In this document: positions 1 to 10,511 of the stretch, in pieces
Layout: every line of letters starts with the position of its first letter
How positions within the stretch are numbered: the stretch's first letter is position 1
Source of the DNA: Xylocopa sonorina
Lineage: Eukaryota; Arthropoda; Insecta; Hymenoptera; Apidae
Direction of reading: 5' to 3'
DNA: 64,000 bases
Assembly (NCBI RefSeq): GCF_050948175.1
Contig: NC_135199.1
Span: 11,536,501-11,600,500 of the forward strand
Notes under the pieces: generated by a model
Databases searched by the model: none
Seen by the model: only the letters and a program-made list of their open reading frames with translations
What the model was told of the DNA's origin: nothing
Position numbers and translations under genes: made by a program

Positions 1-3000
1 ATCTTCGGACATATACTCGAATTCGTACTAGATTTTTTTAAACGTTTTATTTTCCTTAAAAGTTCTTCTCGCTTACTGCATCCCTTCGAATCCTGAACTT
101 CACTTATCTTTCTTTTTTTCGTAATACCTGAACTACTGAGAGCTCGCCTTTCATGTTGAGCCATTGGACTAACTGGTGATCCTTCCAGTATATTCGTCTG
201 CTTTGTTTCTTCTACTGGTTTATCATCGTTTGACAATTTTTCCAATGAACTATTTTCCTCAATCGATTCGTTAGATTTCATTACACGCGACGCTACTTTT
301 ACTCGAGATTTGACTACTTTAGGTTTCCTCGATTTAACATTTTCGGTAAAAGATGATTCTACCGATTCTGAACTTGTGTCCAAATCTGTCGCAAGTTGTA
401 CCACTTTATTTGATTCAACGGAATCTGGCTTTGATAATATTTCTGAACTATTAATTCTCTCAATCGATTCGTAAGATTTCATTACACGCGATGCTACTTT
501 TACTGGAGACTTGACTACTTTAGGTTTCTTCGATTTAACATTTTCGGTAAAAGATGGTTCGCTTTGTAGGGAAGAGCTTGCTTCCATCAAATTATTTTCT
601 TCTATCGATTCTGAACTTGTGTCCAAATCTGTCGCAAGTTGTACCACTTTATTTGATTCAACGGAATCTGGCTTTGATAATATTTCTGAACTATTAATTC
701 TCTCAATCGATTCGTAAGATTTCATTACACGCGATGCTACTTTTACTGGAGACTTGACTACTTTAGGTTTCTTCGATTTAACATTTTCGGTAAAAGATGG
801 TTCGCTTTGTAGGGAAGAGCTTGCTTCCATCGAATTATTTTCTTCTATTGATTCTGAACTTGTATCCAAATCTGTTGCAAGTTGTACCACTTTATTTGAT
901 TCAACGGAATCTGGCTTTGATAATATTTCTGAACTATTAATTCTCTCAATCGATTCGTAAGATTTCATTACACGCGATGCTACTTTTACTGGAGACTTGA
1001 CTACTTTAGGTTTCTTCGATTTAACATTTTCGGTAAAAGATGGTTCGCTTTGTAGGGAAGAGCTTGCTTCCATCGAATTATTTTCTTCTATTGATTCTGA
1101 ACTTGTATCCAAATCTGTTGCAAGTTGTACCAATTTATCTGATTCAACGGAATCTGGCTTTGATGATATTTCTGAACTATTACTGCTCTCAATCGATTCG
1201 TTAGATTTCATTACACGTGACGCTACTTTTACTGGAGACTTGACTACTTTAAGTTTCTTCGATTTAATATTTTCGGTAAAAGATGGTTCGCTTTGTAGGA
1301 AAGAGCTTGCTTCCATCGAATTATTTTCTTCTACCGATTCTGAACTTGTGTCCAAATCTGCCGCAAGTTGTGCCAATTTATTTGATTCAACGGAATCTGG
1401 TTTTGATAACATTTCTGAACTATGATTTTTCTCAATAGATTCGTTGGATTTCATTACAAGCGACGCTGCTTTTACTGCAGACTTGACTACTTTAGGTTTC
1501 TTCGATTTAACATTTTCGGTAAAAGATGGTTCGCTTTGTAGGGAAGAGCTTGCTTCCATCGAATTATTTTCTTCTACCGATTCTGAACTTGTGTCCAAAT
1601 CTGCCGCAAGTTGTGCCAATTTATTTGATTCAACGGAATCTGGTTTTGATAACATTTCTGAACTATGATTTTTCTCAATAGATTCGTTGGATTTCATTAC
1701 ACACGACGAAGCTTTTACTACAGACTTGACTACTTTCGTTTTATTCGATTTAACATTTTCGAGAGAACTTCTATCACTCTGCAGAGGAATGTCTACTTCC
1801 ATCAAATTATTTTCTTCTATCGATTCTGAACTTGTGTCCAAATCTGCCACGAGTTGTACCAATTTATCTGATTCAACGGAATCTGACTTTGATGATATTT
1901 CTAAACTACTATTTCTTTCAATCGATTCGTTAGATTTCATTACACGCGACGCTACTTTTACTGGAGACTTGAATACTTTAGGTTTCTTCGATTTAACATT
2001 TTCGGTAAAAGATGATTCGGTTTGTAGGGAAGAGTTTGCTTCCATCGAATTATTTTCTTCTATCGATTCTGAACTTGTGTCCAAATCTGCCGCAAGTTGT
2101 GCCAATTTATTTGATTCAACGGAATCTGGCTTTGATGATACTTCTGAACTATTATTTTTCTCAGTTGATTCATCCAATGTTTTTGAGTGTGAAGTCTCCT
2201 TTATCGTAGACTCGTCCACAAGTTTAGCCTCCGTTGATTTAACGTCTTCAGCAGATGATTCGCTTTGTAGGGAAGAGTTAGCTTCCATCAAATTATTTTC
2301 TTCTATCGATTCTGAACTTGTATCCAAATCTGCCGCAAGTTGTACCAATTTATCTGATTCAACGGGATCTGGTTTTGATATCTCTAAACTATTATTTTTC
2401 TCAGCTGATTCATCCAATGTTATTGAGTGTGAAGTCTCCTTTATCGTAGACTCGTCCACAAGTTTAGCCTCCGTTGATTTAACGTCTTCAGCAGATGATT
2501 CGCTTTGTAGGGAAGAGTTAGTTTCCATCAAATTATTTTCTTCTATCGATTCTGAACTTGTATCCAAATCTGCCGCAAGTTGTACCAATTTATCTGATTC
2601 AATGGGATCTGGTTTTGATATCTCTAAACTATTATTTTTCTCAGCTGATTCATCCAATGTTATTGAATGCGAAGTCTCCTTTATCGTAGATTCGTCCACA
2701 AGTTTAGCCTCTGCTGATTTAACGTTTTCAATAGAAGACGATTCGCTTTGCTGAGGACAGTTTATTTCCACCAAATCTTTTTTTGCCATTAATTCAGAAC
2801 ACGTGTCCATGTCTGTTTCAAGTTGTACTAATTTGCTAGATTCAACGGAATCCGATAATATTCCTGAGTCGACCTCGCCTCCTGATTTATTACACTCCAC
2901 CAAATCCTGTACTACCTCTACAACTCCAACTTCTTTAGCACCCGTCTCGTTAGTCTTTAAAGTCGAAATTGATGGTTCCACGTGTGACGTACTGTTAGAT

Positions 3001-5476
3001 TCTAAGTTGATGTTAACTTTACTGTTGCCAATATCATCAAACATATCAGTAGATAAATCTACATCGGACTCGCAGTCCATCTTTTCCAAATCTTCAGTAC
3101 TCTTTGAGAAATCGTCAGTTTTATCTAAGGGTACGCAATACCGGCGCTTATGCTTCTTATGCCTTTTCTTGAGTGGATTTTGTTGAATTTTCTGCGCGAC
3201 TGATTCAACTTTCCAAGAGCAATTACTCGTACTTTGTAATCTTTTTTGTTTCACTACTGATAACTTGGGTTTTCTCGATTCAAATACTAGTTTTTTCGAT
3301 TTTTTATGTTCTGTAATGTTACTTTTTTCTTTATTATTGCAAAAATTCATCATTGTTTTACATAGTTCAACGAGTTGCATAGAACTGTTCATATCATGCG
3401 CGTGGTAAGCGTTCAATTGATGATTACAACAACTATTGTTCAGTCCCGATTTTTTGTTTAATTTCTTTAGTTTCGCCTCCAACACATCAACTCTTTTTTG
3501 TAAGGATAACGAAGACGCCATCGTTGCGATATTTCCGCAATGATTATTCTGATTGGTTGGATTTGAGGTTGTCATTGGTAAATGATTAATTGGCGTCGAT
3601 CCAATGTAGTAGGTACTCTGGTTCATTAAATTAGATGTTGGGGAAAAAGTGTTGCAATAATCTGTGCGACTTAATGTATGCGTATGGGATGGCAATAGAC
3701 TTGGAGGAATAAAATCTGTATGACTGCTTGCATGATTCTGTAAATGCGGCGGAGGAGTACCTAATGTCGGTAATTTCTCAGTTTTACATTGCTCGCTATT
3801 TATATCTGAAAGCACAATTATTAAATATTTTTAAATGTATTTAAAGTTTTACGATATCTTACCTGTGGATACTTGTAATGGGGATGGAGATTTTTTTACA
3901 GGAGACGAAATTTTTTCGACTAGTTTCGGGCATGATTTAGTCATAATCTTGCATATTTTTTCAAGGGGAGGTGGATCTAGAAAAACTTCACATTTGTTGC
4001 AAAATATAGGGTATATGTCATCTTTGACGGTGTAAAATTCGTCTGTCAACATGCACTTTTCCGCGACTTTTGGTTTTTCCATTACTACGTCTTTAGTTAA
4101 TGTTGTATTGGTTTCAGCATCTTTTAACTCCAGTTTTGATTTTTGTATTATTACTTCTTTAATTAATGCTGTATTGGTTCCAGCATCTTTTAATTCTGGT
4201 TTTGATTTTTGCATTATTACTTCTTTAATTAATGTTGTATTAGTTGCAGCATCTACTAATATTGGTTCTGACTTTTGCATTATTACATCTTTAGTCAATT
4301 CTATACTGGTTTTAACATCTTTTAATTTCGATTCTACAACAAAATTAGATTCATCGAGATTGCATACACATATCTAAAAATACTTTGAGGTATTATTATA
4401 TATAATTAGCTGTATTAACCATTAGTTTTTCTAACTCTATTTACTTACTATTTTCCATGGGAAGTTTCTTTTCAATTTTTTTCATTTTTGTATCATAGGA
4501 TTTTTTAACATTCTTCAATTCGTCTTCCAATTCCTTGACTTTCACTGTGAAAAAAAATGAAATTGTATGTTAAAGTGATTATTAAATATATACATAGAGA
4601 TAGCATACCTTGAAGGGAGGATTTTTCCAAATCATACTGCATTATTTTATCATTTTGACCTCCTTCTATCTCTTTTATCTTACAAATTAGCTGTTGTATA
4701 TGTTGTTTATCAGCTGCTGTTTTTATATTATGATCATTTACTTGCGAGGATAAAGTTTCAATATTTTTTTTATATTCCGTATTTTGCTGAAAATGGGATG
4801 TTAATTCAAAAGGGAATAAAAACATTGTTTTTTAGACTCTATACAAAGATATATCTTTTTAATTACCATCTGCAATTTGATAACCTTAGCCAAAGAGGAA
4901 TTATAGTCAATCATTTGTTTCTTTGATGCATTCAACTCTTGTTTTAAACGTTCGCATTCTTTTAATTTATCATTGTACTGTTTGATTACTTCACTAGAAA
5001 ATAGTTAATTTGTTGGCATTAATTGTGGAAAATATGATTCATACACAATAAAAATGCTCATTTAATAGTTTAAATAACTCACTCTGTTTCGACAAGCTTT
5101 TTCTTCAATATTAAACACGATTGTTTTAATCTGTCTACATCAGGAGCATTCTCCTACAATGAAATAAATAAGTTTGTAATCAAACCTTAGTTTTGTAAAA
5201 TAATTAATTAGCAATTAAAATACAAATATGCATCTGTCATAATAAAATGCATTACTGACTTCGCAAAGGATTACGTTTGATTACGTTACATCTGCATTAG
5301 CTTTATATAAAATTTTTATTGAACATTAAGACAGTATGAAGTTCGTACACAGCATAACCTTCAAATAACCTAAACGCTCGACATTATTAAATTTGATGAA
5401 AAGAAAAAGCTTTTAAACATATAATACTCACGTGTGTGATATTATTTGCGTGCATGTTTAGAAAATTATTATCCAT
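1..5476 (-). CDS. Large coiled-coil protein with an 81-residue repeat array (3'-truncated by the window edge; possibly ICE1-like)
   Basis: Predicted coding exons, in transcript order: 5432-5476, 5083-5153, 4867-4993, 4609-4786, 4449-4544, 3863-4333, then one huge exon from 3805 that is still open at base 1. Every junction has GT/AG and keeps frame. The start MDNNFLNMHANNITH is the first ATG of the first exon. Residues ~16-190 are heptad-rich coiled coil (LKQSCLILKKKLVETDEVI...). Next come four 22-residue repeats around a TNT motif and a Cys-containing stretch (FCNKCEVFLDPPP). The long exon starts with a Ser/Thr/Pro/Asn-rich segment, then a basic patch (KKRHKKHKRRY), then the acidic repeat array. 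At least ~1,480 residues are visible. The N-terminal coiled coil (LK-K-ETD--I--Y--K--E) resembles ICE1, scaffold of the little elongation complex that helps RNA polymerase II transcribe snRNA genes. That is an inference from a short match. The gene is head-to-head with AAR2. Sure of the gene, unsure of its identity. Confidence 0.75.
230..2790 (-). repeat. Coding tandem array of 243-bp (81-codon) units
   Basis: The same anchor (GATTCTGAACTTGT on the plus strand) begins at 364, 607, 850, 1093, 1336, 1579, 1822, 2065, 2308 and 2548: eight steps of exactly 243 bp and one of 240 bp. A shortened copy lies at 230-364 and a decayed one near 2787. All units stay in one minus-strand frame. Units between 364 and 2065 carry a basic Lys/Val segment (SKKPKVVKSPVKVASRVMKS). 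The three units between 2065 and about 2790 carry an acidic segment instead (STEAKLVDESTIKETSH). The shared part is VQLATDLDTSSESIEENNLM. Neighbouring units at 607-1093 are almost identical, which points to recent duplication or gene conversion. Confidence 0.93.
4075..4325 (-). repeat. Four coding 66-bp (22-codon) repeats
   Basis: Copies are anchored at 4099, 4165, 4231 and 4297, exactly 66 bp apart. In the minus-strand frame each copy reads roughly DAxTNTxLIKEVIMQKSKPE. They sit in the exon just before the large repeat exon of the same coiled-coil gene. The fourth copy is degenerate (KTSIELTKDV). Confidence 0.85.
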
Positions 5477-6035
5477 ACTGTCTAAGATGACAATTAGTAT
5501 TATCTGTCCTAAAATTGTTTGTATTTCTGAATGCCGCGCGATGAACCACGTTTATGCGGCATTCGTTTTGATGTTTAAGTTTTATATAGGGACTTTAGTG
5601 TCCAGACAAAAAATTACTAGGCGAGCGAAATATTATTTGTTTTTGCACGCTACGAGAGCTACGTCATTTACTTGTGCTACGAGGCACCGAGCAAAAGTGT
5701 TGTGTTTGTGTACATGCATAAATGAAGCTTACTTGTTATAAAGTTTTTATAACAACTTGGAATCGATACGTTCTGGTAAGTATCAATTTTAAAGCTACAT
5801 ATGTTTAAACGTTTATAATTGTTATATTACTGTAGTAACTACACATACGAACTGTCAAATTGACTGTTCCTAACCTTTCTCTGTTTAGGTTAATCTCTTG
5901 CGATATTTATCAGTGGTATATGCGGTACATTAAGTAGATTCAGCAGATTATAAATTATGTAAATTAAAAAATTTACATATATATTTGTATGTGATATATC
6001 CACGAAAAGAACTTCTGTAATTTTATAAACCAATC
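5477..6035. promoter_or_regulatory. Shared head-to-head intergenic region (bidirectional promoter)
   Basis: Only 559 bp separate the start codon of the minus-strand coiled-coil gene (5476) from that of AAR2 (6036). The stretch is AT-rich and holds no supportable ORF or repeat. It must contain both 5' UTRs and both promoters, but I see no clear TATA box. Shared regulation is an inference from the spacing. Confidence 0.5.
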
Positions 6036-7485
6036 ATGGGAAGCGAAGGGGTAGAAATGGATCAATCTTTAGCGAAAAGACTTTTAGTAGAAGGTGCCAC
6101 ATTAGTTATACTTAATGTTCCTTGTGGCACAGAATTTGGAATCGATTTAAAATCGTGGAATGCAGCCGATAAATTCAAAGGCATCAAAATGATTCCACCA
6201 GGATTTCATTATGTACATTATAGGTAGATTTAGTGTAGTTTATGCTTTTTCCATTCGTTGTATAATATCTATACATTTATATTTTTGAAGTGCTGTAGAT
6301 GAATTTGGGGAAACAGCACCTAAAATTGGTTTTTTTCATACATTTAAGAAATCTGAATTTTTTGTCAAACGTTGGGATCCAAAAACGGAAGATCTTTGTT
6401 CAGAAGGTATGGTAGTATGTAGTGCAATATAAATAATACATCAGAAGTGTTCAGTTACTGATAAAGTTTAATCTTTCACATAAAGATGTGGAAAAAGAAA
6501 TAGTCGAAAGGTTGAAGAATAACTTGAGAGAATTAGATAGATCTTTAGGATGTTATCCTTATGATATATGGAAGCAATGGAAAGAATTAACAAATCATAT
6601 TACACCTTCTCTTGTAGAGCGCTGTACACCTATATGTGGGTATGTTGGATGATTTTATAAATTGTAGTATAATTTCTAAATATGTAAACCACTATTTCCA
6701 TCATAATTTTATTTGTATGTTTCAGCTTTGTAAGATCAGCTTTAGAATTAGAACATTGCACTGATGCTGCAAGGCCAAGAGGCGGTGAATCAAATCCAAA
6801 GAAGACAAGGAGAAGCGGAATTACTGTAGAAGAAAAAGAAGACGAGCTACTTCCTGATATGAAACCTAAGCCAGGTACAGAGCTTAGACTTTCAAAGATA
6901 CCAGACAAACAGTATCCAGATGGAGCATCACCAACAGAAGTTACAAAATATTCTCTCGATTCAAGTTATGCTTTAGACACCTTTATTAATAAGTTAGCAC
7001 TGTAAGCAATTAATTGAATATTTGATTTACATTTGCAAGAAATTCGTCTGTTTCTGACAATAACTTCATATTCTAGTCCTATAGAGATAATCGGTGAGGT
7101 GCAACTAGCCTTTGTCTGTTTTTTGGTTGGACAAAGCCTTGATGCCTTTGAACATTGGAAGAAACTCGTCTCTCTCATTTGCGGTGCAGATTGCGCGATA
7201 TCACAGCGTCATTCCATTTACATTGAGTTTATGAAGGCATTAGAGACTCAATTGATGCACGTTCCCGAGGATGTACTTTGCGATATTGTAGCCAATAATA
7301 ATTTTATTTATCAGAGTCTACGCAAATTGTTTGCGAACATTGAACTCAACCCTAAGTTAGACGGACGCTTGAAATCTTATGCGACAAGATTTGGCGAACG
7401 TTTAACTACGAAATTCTTCTGGGATTTCTCCAATTTACAGGAGGAGACCGAAGATGATGCACCTGTTATCGTTTCATTAGATTAG
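6036..7485 (+). CDS. AAR2: AAR2 splicing factor homologue (U5 snRNP assembly)
   Basis: Five exons: 6036-6223, 6291-6406, 6486-6639, 6726-7001 and 7077-7485. All introns are 67-86 bp with GT/AG ends, and the spliced product is 380 residues, close to the roughly 384 of human AAR2. Diagnostic stretches include EGATLVILNVPCGTEFGIDL and KFKGIKMIPPGFHYVHYS near the N terminus, MKPKPGTELRLSKIP in the middle, and LAFVCFLVGQSLDAFEHWK with KFFWDFSN in the C-terminal helical domain. AAR2 binds Prp8 during cytoplasmic assembly of the U5 snRNP and is replaced by Brr2. There are two Met codons (residues 1 and 8). The second gives MDQSLAKRLL, which aligns with the usual start, so initiation at 6057 is possible. 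A polyadenylation signal follows at 7536. Confidence 0.95.
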
Positions 7486-7535
7486 GTTTGTATATGTTAG
7501 TGTATACATCGTATAAATACTTTTATAAACTGTAT

Positions 7536-7541
7536 AATAAA
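7536..7541 (+). terminator. AAR2 polyadenylation signal
   Basis: AATAAA lies 51 bp after the AAR2 stop codon in an AT-rich 3' flank. Placement relative to the gene is typical. Confidence 0.6.
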
Positions 7542-7834
7542 AAGTACTCAATATTTATACATGCAAATACTTTTATACGTAAGAGTAGGAATTAGTAAAG
7601 AACCCTGATAATACAACTGTGACAAAGTTTTGTTGTCGAGATGTATATTTCAATAGTTCTATTGTAATTTCTTGTAAATTTCCCGCTTTAGAGGTAAGAG
7701 AGAGAAAGACATATAGAAAGCTATAGGAAAGAGTGAGACAGATGATACAGACCCTACTATGGAACCCGTGGAACCATCTCTGTGAAAACTGCTCGCACAG
7801 CATTATCGACAGCGAAGTAAACTACTAAAACACC

Positions 7835-7905
7835 AGCGCCATCTCTACGGAAAGTACTGAAACTAATGCTCGACTAGTTTCAGCGTCTCACCAGGAGATG
7901 GCGCT
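7835..7905. promoter_or_regulatory. Pair of divergent CTCF-like motifs
   Basis: CCAGGAGATGGCGCT at 7891-7905 (plus) matches 14 of 15 positions of the CTCF consensus CCASYAGRKGGCRSY. The same AGATGGCGCT core occurs on the minus strand at 7835-7844. The two point away from each other with about 46 bp between the cores, in the gap between AAR2 and the apidaecin gene. Binding is an inference from motif match only. Confidence 0.45.
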
Positions 7906-7952
7906 AGTAGTTCTTGAGTAGTTCGGTAGGAATCAGTAAAGAAAAGTTTCGT

Positions 7953-7974
7953 TTTATTTAGAACTAATTTTATT
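7953..7974 (-). terminator. Candidate polyadenylation signals of the apidaecin gene
   Basis: On the minus strand AATAAA occurs at 7953-7958 and again at about 7969-7974, roughly 220-235 bp after the predicted stop codon of the apidaecin gene. Which one is used cannot be decided from sequence. Confidence 0.4.
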
Positions 7975-8188
7975 CAGAAATTAAATTGATTATATCATTT
8001 CATGTACGTGTGTATTGAAGTATCGGCTTAGAGTATGCCCATATTTATGTGATAATTCAAAATAATTAACAGAATGTTTTATACATAATCCTCAATGAAT
8101 TTGGTCCAGATTCGCAAAAAAAGGGATGAATTGGGTGAGGTGATCTTGTTTGAGGAAGATGTACAGGTCCATGATTACTTGATTCCGT

Positions 8189-9352
8189 TTAGCGACGAGC
8201 ATTCTGAAAAAAATTAGGATCAGATTTAATTAATTTTTCCCACTACTTATTGCCATAATACAGTTAATCGATATTTAATATATTCTTACTGGTACAGGCG
8301 GTCTGTGGGGAGGATAATACGGAGGCCCGTTAACAGGTTCCGGTTCAGCTTCACGACGAAGACGCTGAGAACGAATAAAATACAATTTAATTTCCTCATC
8401 CTTAATGTATCTACTTTGATGTAATTCAAATAAATTAAACACTCACTGGATGAGGTGGTCTTGGTGGTGGAACATATACAGGTCGATTGGAAGCGGGGTC
8501 AGCTTCCGGTTCAGCTTCGCGGCGAAGACGCTGAAAAATGAAATTATCGTTTAAAGAAAAGATCTGTAATTGTTGATATTACTATTACATTGCAATTCAT
8601 GTTGAATAAATACTCACTGGATGAGGCGGTCTTGGGGGAGGAATATATACAGGTCGGTTAGGTTTAGCTGGTTCAGCTTCACGACGAAGACGCTGAAAGT
8701 AATATAATTATCGTTTAAAGAAGAATTCGATAATTATTAATACTTCTGTTATGTTAGAATTCATATTGATGGAATACTCACTGGATGAGGTGGTCTTGGT
8801 GGTGGAACATATACAGGTCGATTGGAAGCGGGGTCAGCTTCTGGTTCAGCTTCGCGGCGAAGACGCTGAGAGAAATGAAATTATCGTTTAAAGAGAAGTT
8901 CAATAATTATTAAAACTTTTATTATGTTATAATTCTTATTGAGTGAATACTCACTGGATGAGGTGGCCTAGGTGGAGGAATATATACAGGTCGGTTAGGT
9001 TTAGCTGGTTCAGCTTCACGACGAAGACGCTGAAAGAAATATAATTGTCGTTTAAAGAAAAGTTCGATAATTATTCAAACTTTTATTATGTTATAATTCG
9101 TATTGAATTAATACTCACTGGATGAGGTGGCCTAGGTGGTGGAATATATACAGGTCGGTTAGGTTTAGCCGGTTCCGCTTCACGACGAAAACGCTAAAAT
9201 AAAAGAAAAATAATTTATATATGATGATACAGATTTTCTTTAGTCTTTAATCTTACCTCAATTTCTACTTCAGAGAGATCTTCAGTAGCCTCTCCAAATG
9301 CCGCTGCCACGAAGGCAAAAGCCAAAATTGCTAAGACAATAAGGCTCTTCAT
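8189..9352 (-). CDS. Apidaecin-type proline-rich antimicrobial peptide precursor
   Basis: Eight coding exons: 9257-9352, 9119-9193, 8955-9029, 8782-8865, 8618-8692, 8447-8530, 8290-8364, 8189-8203. All introns are phase 0. The product is 192 residues. Exon 1 encodes a secretion signal (MKSLIVLAILAFAFVAAAFG) and a short acidic leader. Exons 2-6 each encode one peptide unit; the core is NRPVYIPPPRPPHP or NRPVYVPPPRPPHP, and the last two residues (RL) come from the next exon, ahead of an RR processing site. Units 1, 2 and 4 have the spacer EAEPAKP. Units 3 and 5 have EAEPEADPAS. EA/EP pairs suit stepwise dipeptidyl-peptidase trimming. Exon 7 encodes a divergent unit (VNGPPYYPPHRPPVP) and exon 8 adds NARR and the stop. 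Apidaecins enter Gram-negative bacteria and trap release factors on the ribosome, using the C-terminal PRL that units 1-5 keep. It is probably induced in fat body on infection. Confidence 0.95.
8290..8364 (-). other. Divergent last repeat exon of the apidaecin gene
   Basis: This exon keeps the length (75 bp), phase and the RLRREAEPEP opening of the other units. The peptide part, however, is VNGPPYYPPHRPPVP and lacks the NRPVY start and the HPRL end. It joins the 15-bp last exon (8189-8203), giving a C terminus ending NARR. Its intron starts GTAAGA rather than the GTGAGTATT or GTGAGTGTT of the others. Confidence 0.85.
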
Positions 9353-9362
9353 GATTATCTGC

Positions 9363-9534
9363 ATGAAAAAAATGTATTATTTAATAGTTAGGTGATGAAT
9401 TCTTAGTAAAGTAATTAATAGATAACCAGATAAAAATCTAAGTTTTCCTTGTCACTAAAGAAAGTTGTAATGTGTTGTTTATATCTTACCAGTAGTTGTT
9501 CGCCACTGATTGGTTCTATGCACGAAGAGACACT
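9363..9534 (-). promoter_or_regulatory. Predicted 5' UTR exon and intron of the apidaecin gene
   Basis: On the minus strand a donor (CTACTG|GTAAGAT) lies near 9487 and an acceptor (TTTCATGCAG|ATAATC) at 9363, ten bases before the ATG. This implies a non-coding first exon of about 47 bp from roughly 9534 to 9488, and a 5' UTR intron. Confidence 0.55.
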
Positions 9535-9568
9535 GATGTCAAATGCAGCCAGTTCGGCCGTATTTATA
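9532..9568 (-). promoter_or_regulatory. Apidaecin core promoter: TATA box and initiator
   Basis: On the minus strand TATAAATA occupies 9568-9561, and an arthropod-type initiator TCAGT occupies 9536-9532, about 30 bp downstream. That spacing is canonical and puts the transcription start near 9534. Confidence 0.65.
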
Positions 9569-9630
9569 CGGATGGCTAAACGTGTCAATCTCCTCTGGCG
9601 TGAAAGTTCAAGGCTCTGCGGTAGTTGTTT

Positions 9631-9954
9631 GGGAATCACCGTTCGCGCGACATACATGTACTGATAACAAGAATCTTTTTTTTTCTCTAGATTTATTTGT
9701 TTTGCTGACCAAGCTGCAGTAATTGCAGTTTTTAGATTTACATATCGGTTATTCATAAGTCATGTTTCATGGCATCATCTTCTTTTTTAAAGATTCGGGA
9801 ATTACCCTTTGTCTCGCAGAATTTCGTACTTCTTCTTGGTTTCTATATATATACATATTTATTTATTGAATTTGTTTTATATTTGCCATTTTATTTGTAC
9901 ATTATTTCGAAGTGCGTATGTATTATGAAAGTAACGGGTCGTCCGGGAATCACC
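9631..9954. promoter_or_regulatory. Three kappaB-like sites upstream of the apidaecin gene
   Basis: GGGAATCACC occurs twice (9631-9640 and 9945-9954) and GGGAATTACC once (9797-9806). Each differs by one base from GGGRNNYYCC, the site type bound by insect Rel factors (Dorsal, Dif, Relish). They lie about 100, 265 and 415 bp upstream of the predicted start. A GATA-type TGATAA is at 9662-9667, a pairing known from Drosophila fat-body immune promoters. Confidence 0.55.
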
Positions 9955-10177
9955 GCCAATGCAGACGCTGAAATGTAAACAGCAGATTTTCCTTATTGAA
10001 CCCTGGACGTGCGTAGACAGAATTCTTGAACTAAAGATTTACTTTTACTTATGTTACAATTGCAGTAATTTTTATATGTGTACTATCAGACATAAAAGTT
10101 ATTTGTCCAAAAGTTATGTAATTAGACTGAAATTATATTAAATTGTATATTTGTTCTGTTTCAGTGACAAAAATAAA

Positions 10178-10250
10178 TGTTTCCGCCCGGGATCGAACCG
10201 GGGACCTTCCGCGTGTTAGGCGGATGTGATAACCACTACACCACGGAAAC
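10178..10250 (-). tRNA. tRNA-Val(AAC)
   Basis: The minus strand folds as a complete 73-nt cloverleaf. The acceptor stem GTTTCCG pairs with CGGAAAC, followed by discriminator A (10178). The D arm contains TAGTGGTTATCAC, the anticodon stem TCCGC pairs with GCGGA around loop CTAACAC, and the T arm is CCCGG-TTCGATC-CCGGG. The anticodon AAC (plus-strand 10215-10217) reads valine codons. There is no intron. A T5 run at 10173-10169 just downstream is a polymerase III terminator. A and B boxes are intact, so it looks functional. Confidence 0.97.
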
Positions 10251-10511
10251 GACATGGTATGTAGCTTTATACAATTCGTTCTAGTATTATTTTATTTACT
10301 CTGATAATATATTTCTTTATTTTTTGCCTTTTATCTTATTTTTCGTCATTTAATTACACTATTAAAGAATGAAACTACGAAGGCGTAGAATATCAATTGA
10401 TTTCCATCAAGGAAATGAGATCAAAGCAGAGACAGCGTTATTTCTGAACAACTTGTATTTTATACAAATCACAGTAATTACAAAACAATGAAACGAATGT
10501 AAAACACATTC

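Noticed and set aside
511..3186. Plus-strand open frames with the repeated sequence FFDLTFSVKDGS
   Set aside because: They are the antisense of the minus-strand 243-bp coding repeats. The minus frame is continuous through all repeat copies, has spliced upstream exons and a plausible composition.
9415..9756. 113-codon minus-strand frame upstream of the apidaecin gene
   Set aside because: It runs across the TATA box, initiator and 5' UTR splice donor of the apidaecin gene; no domain.
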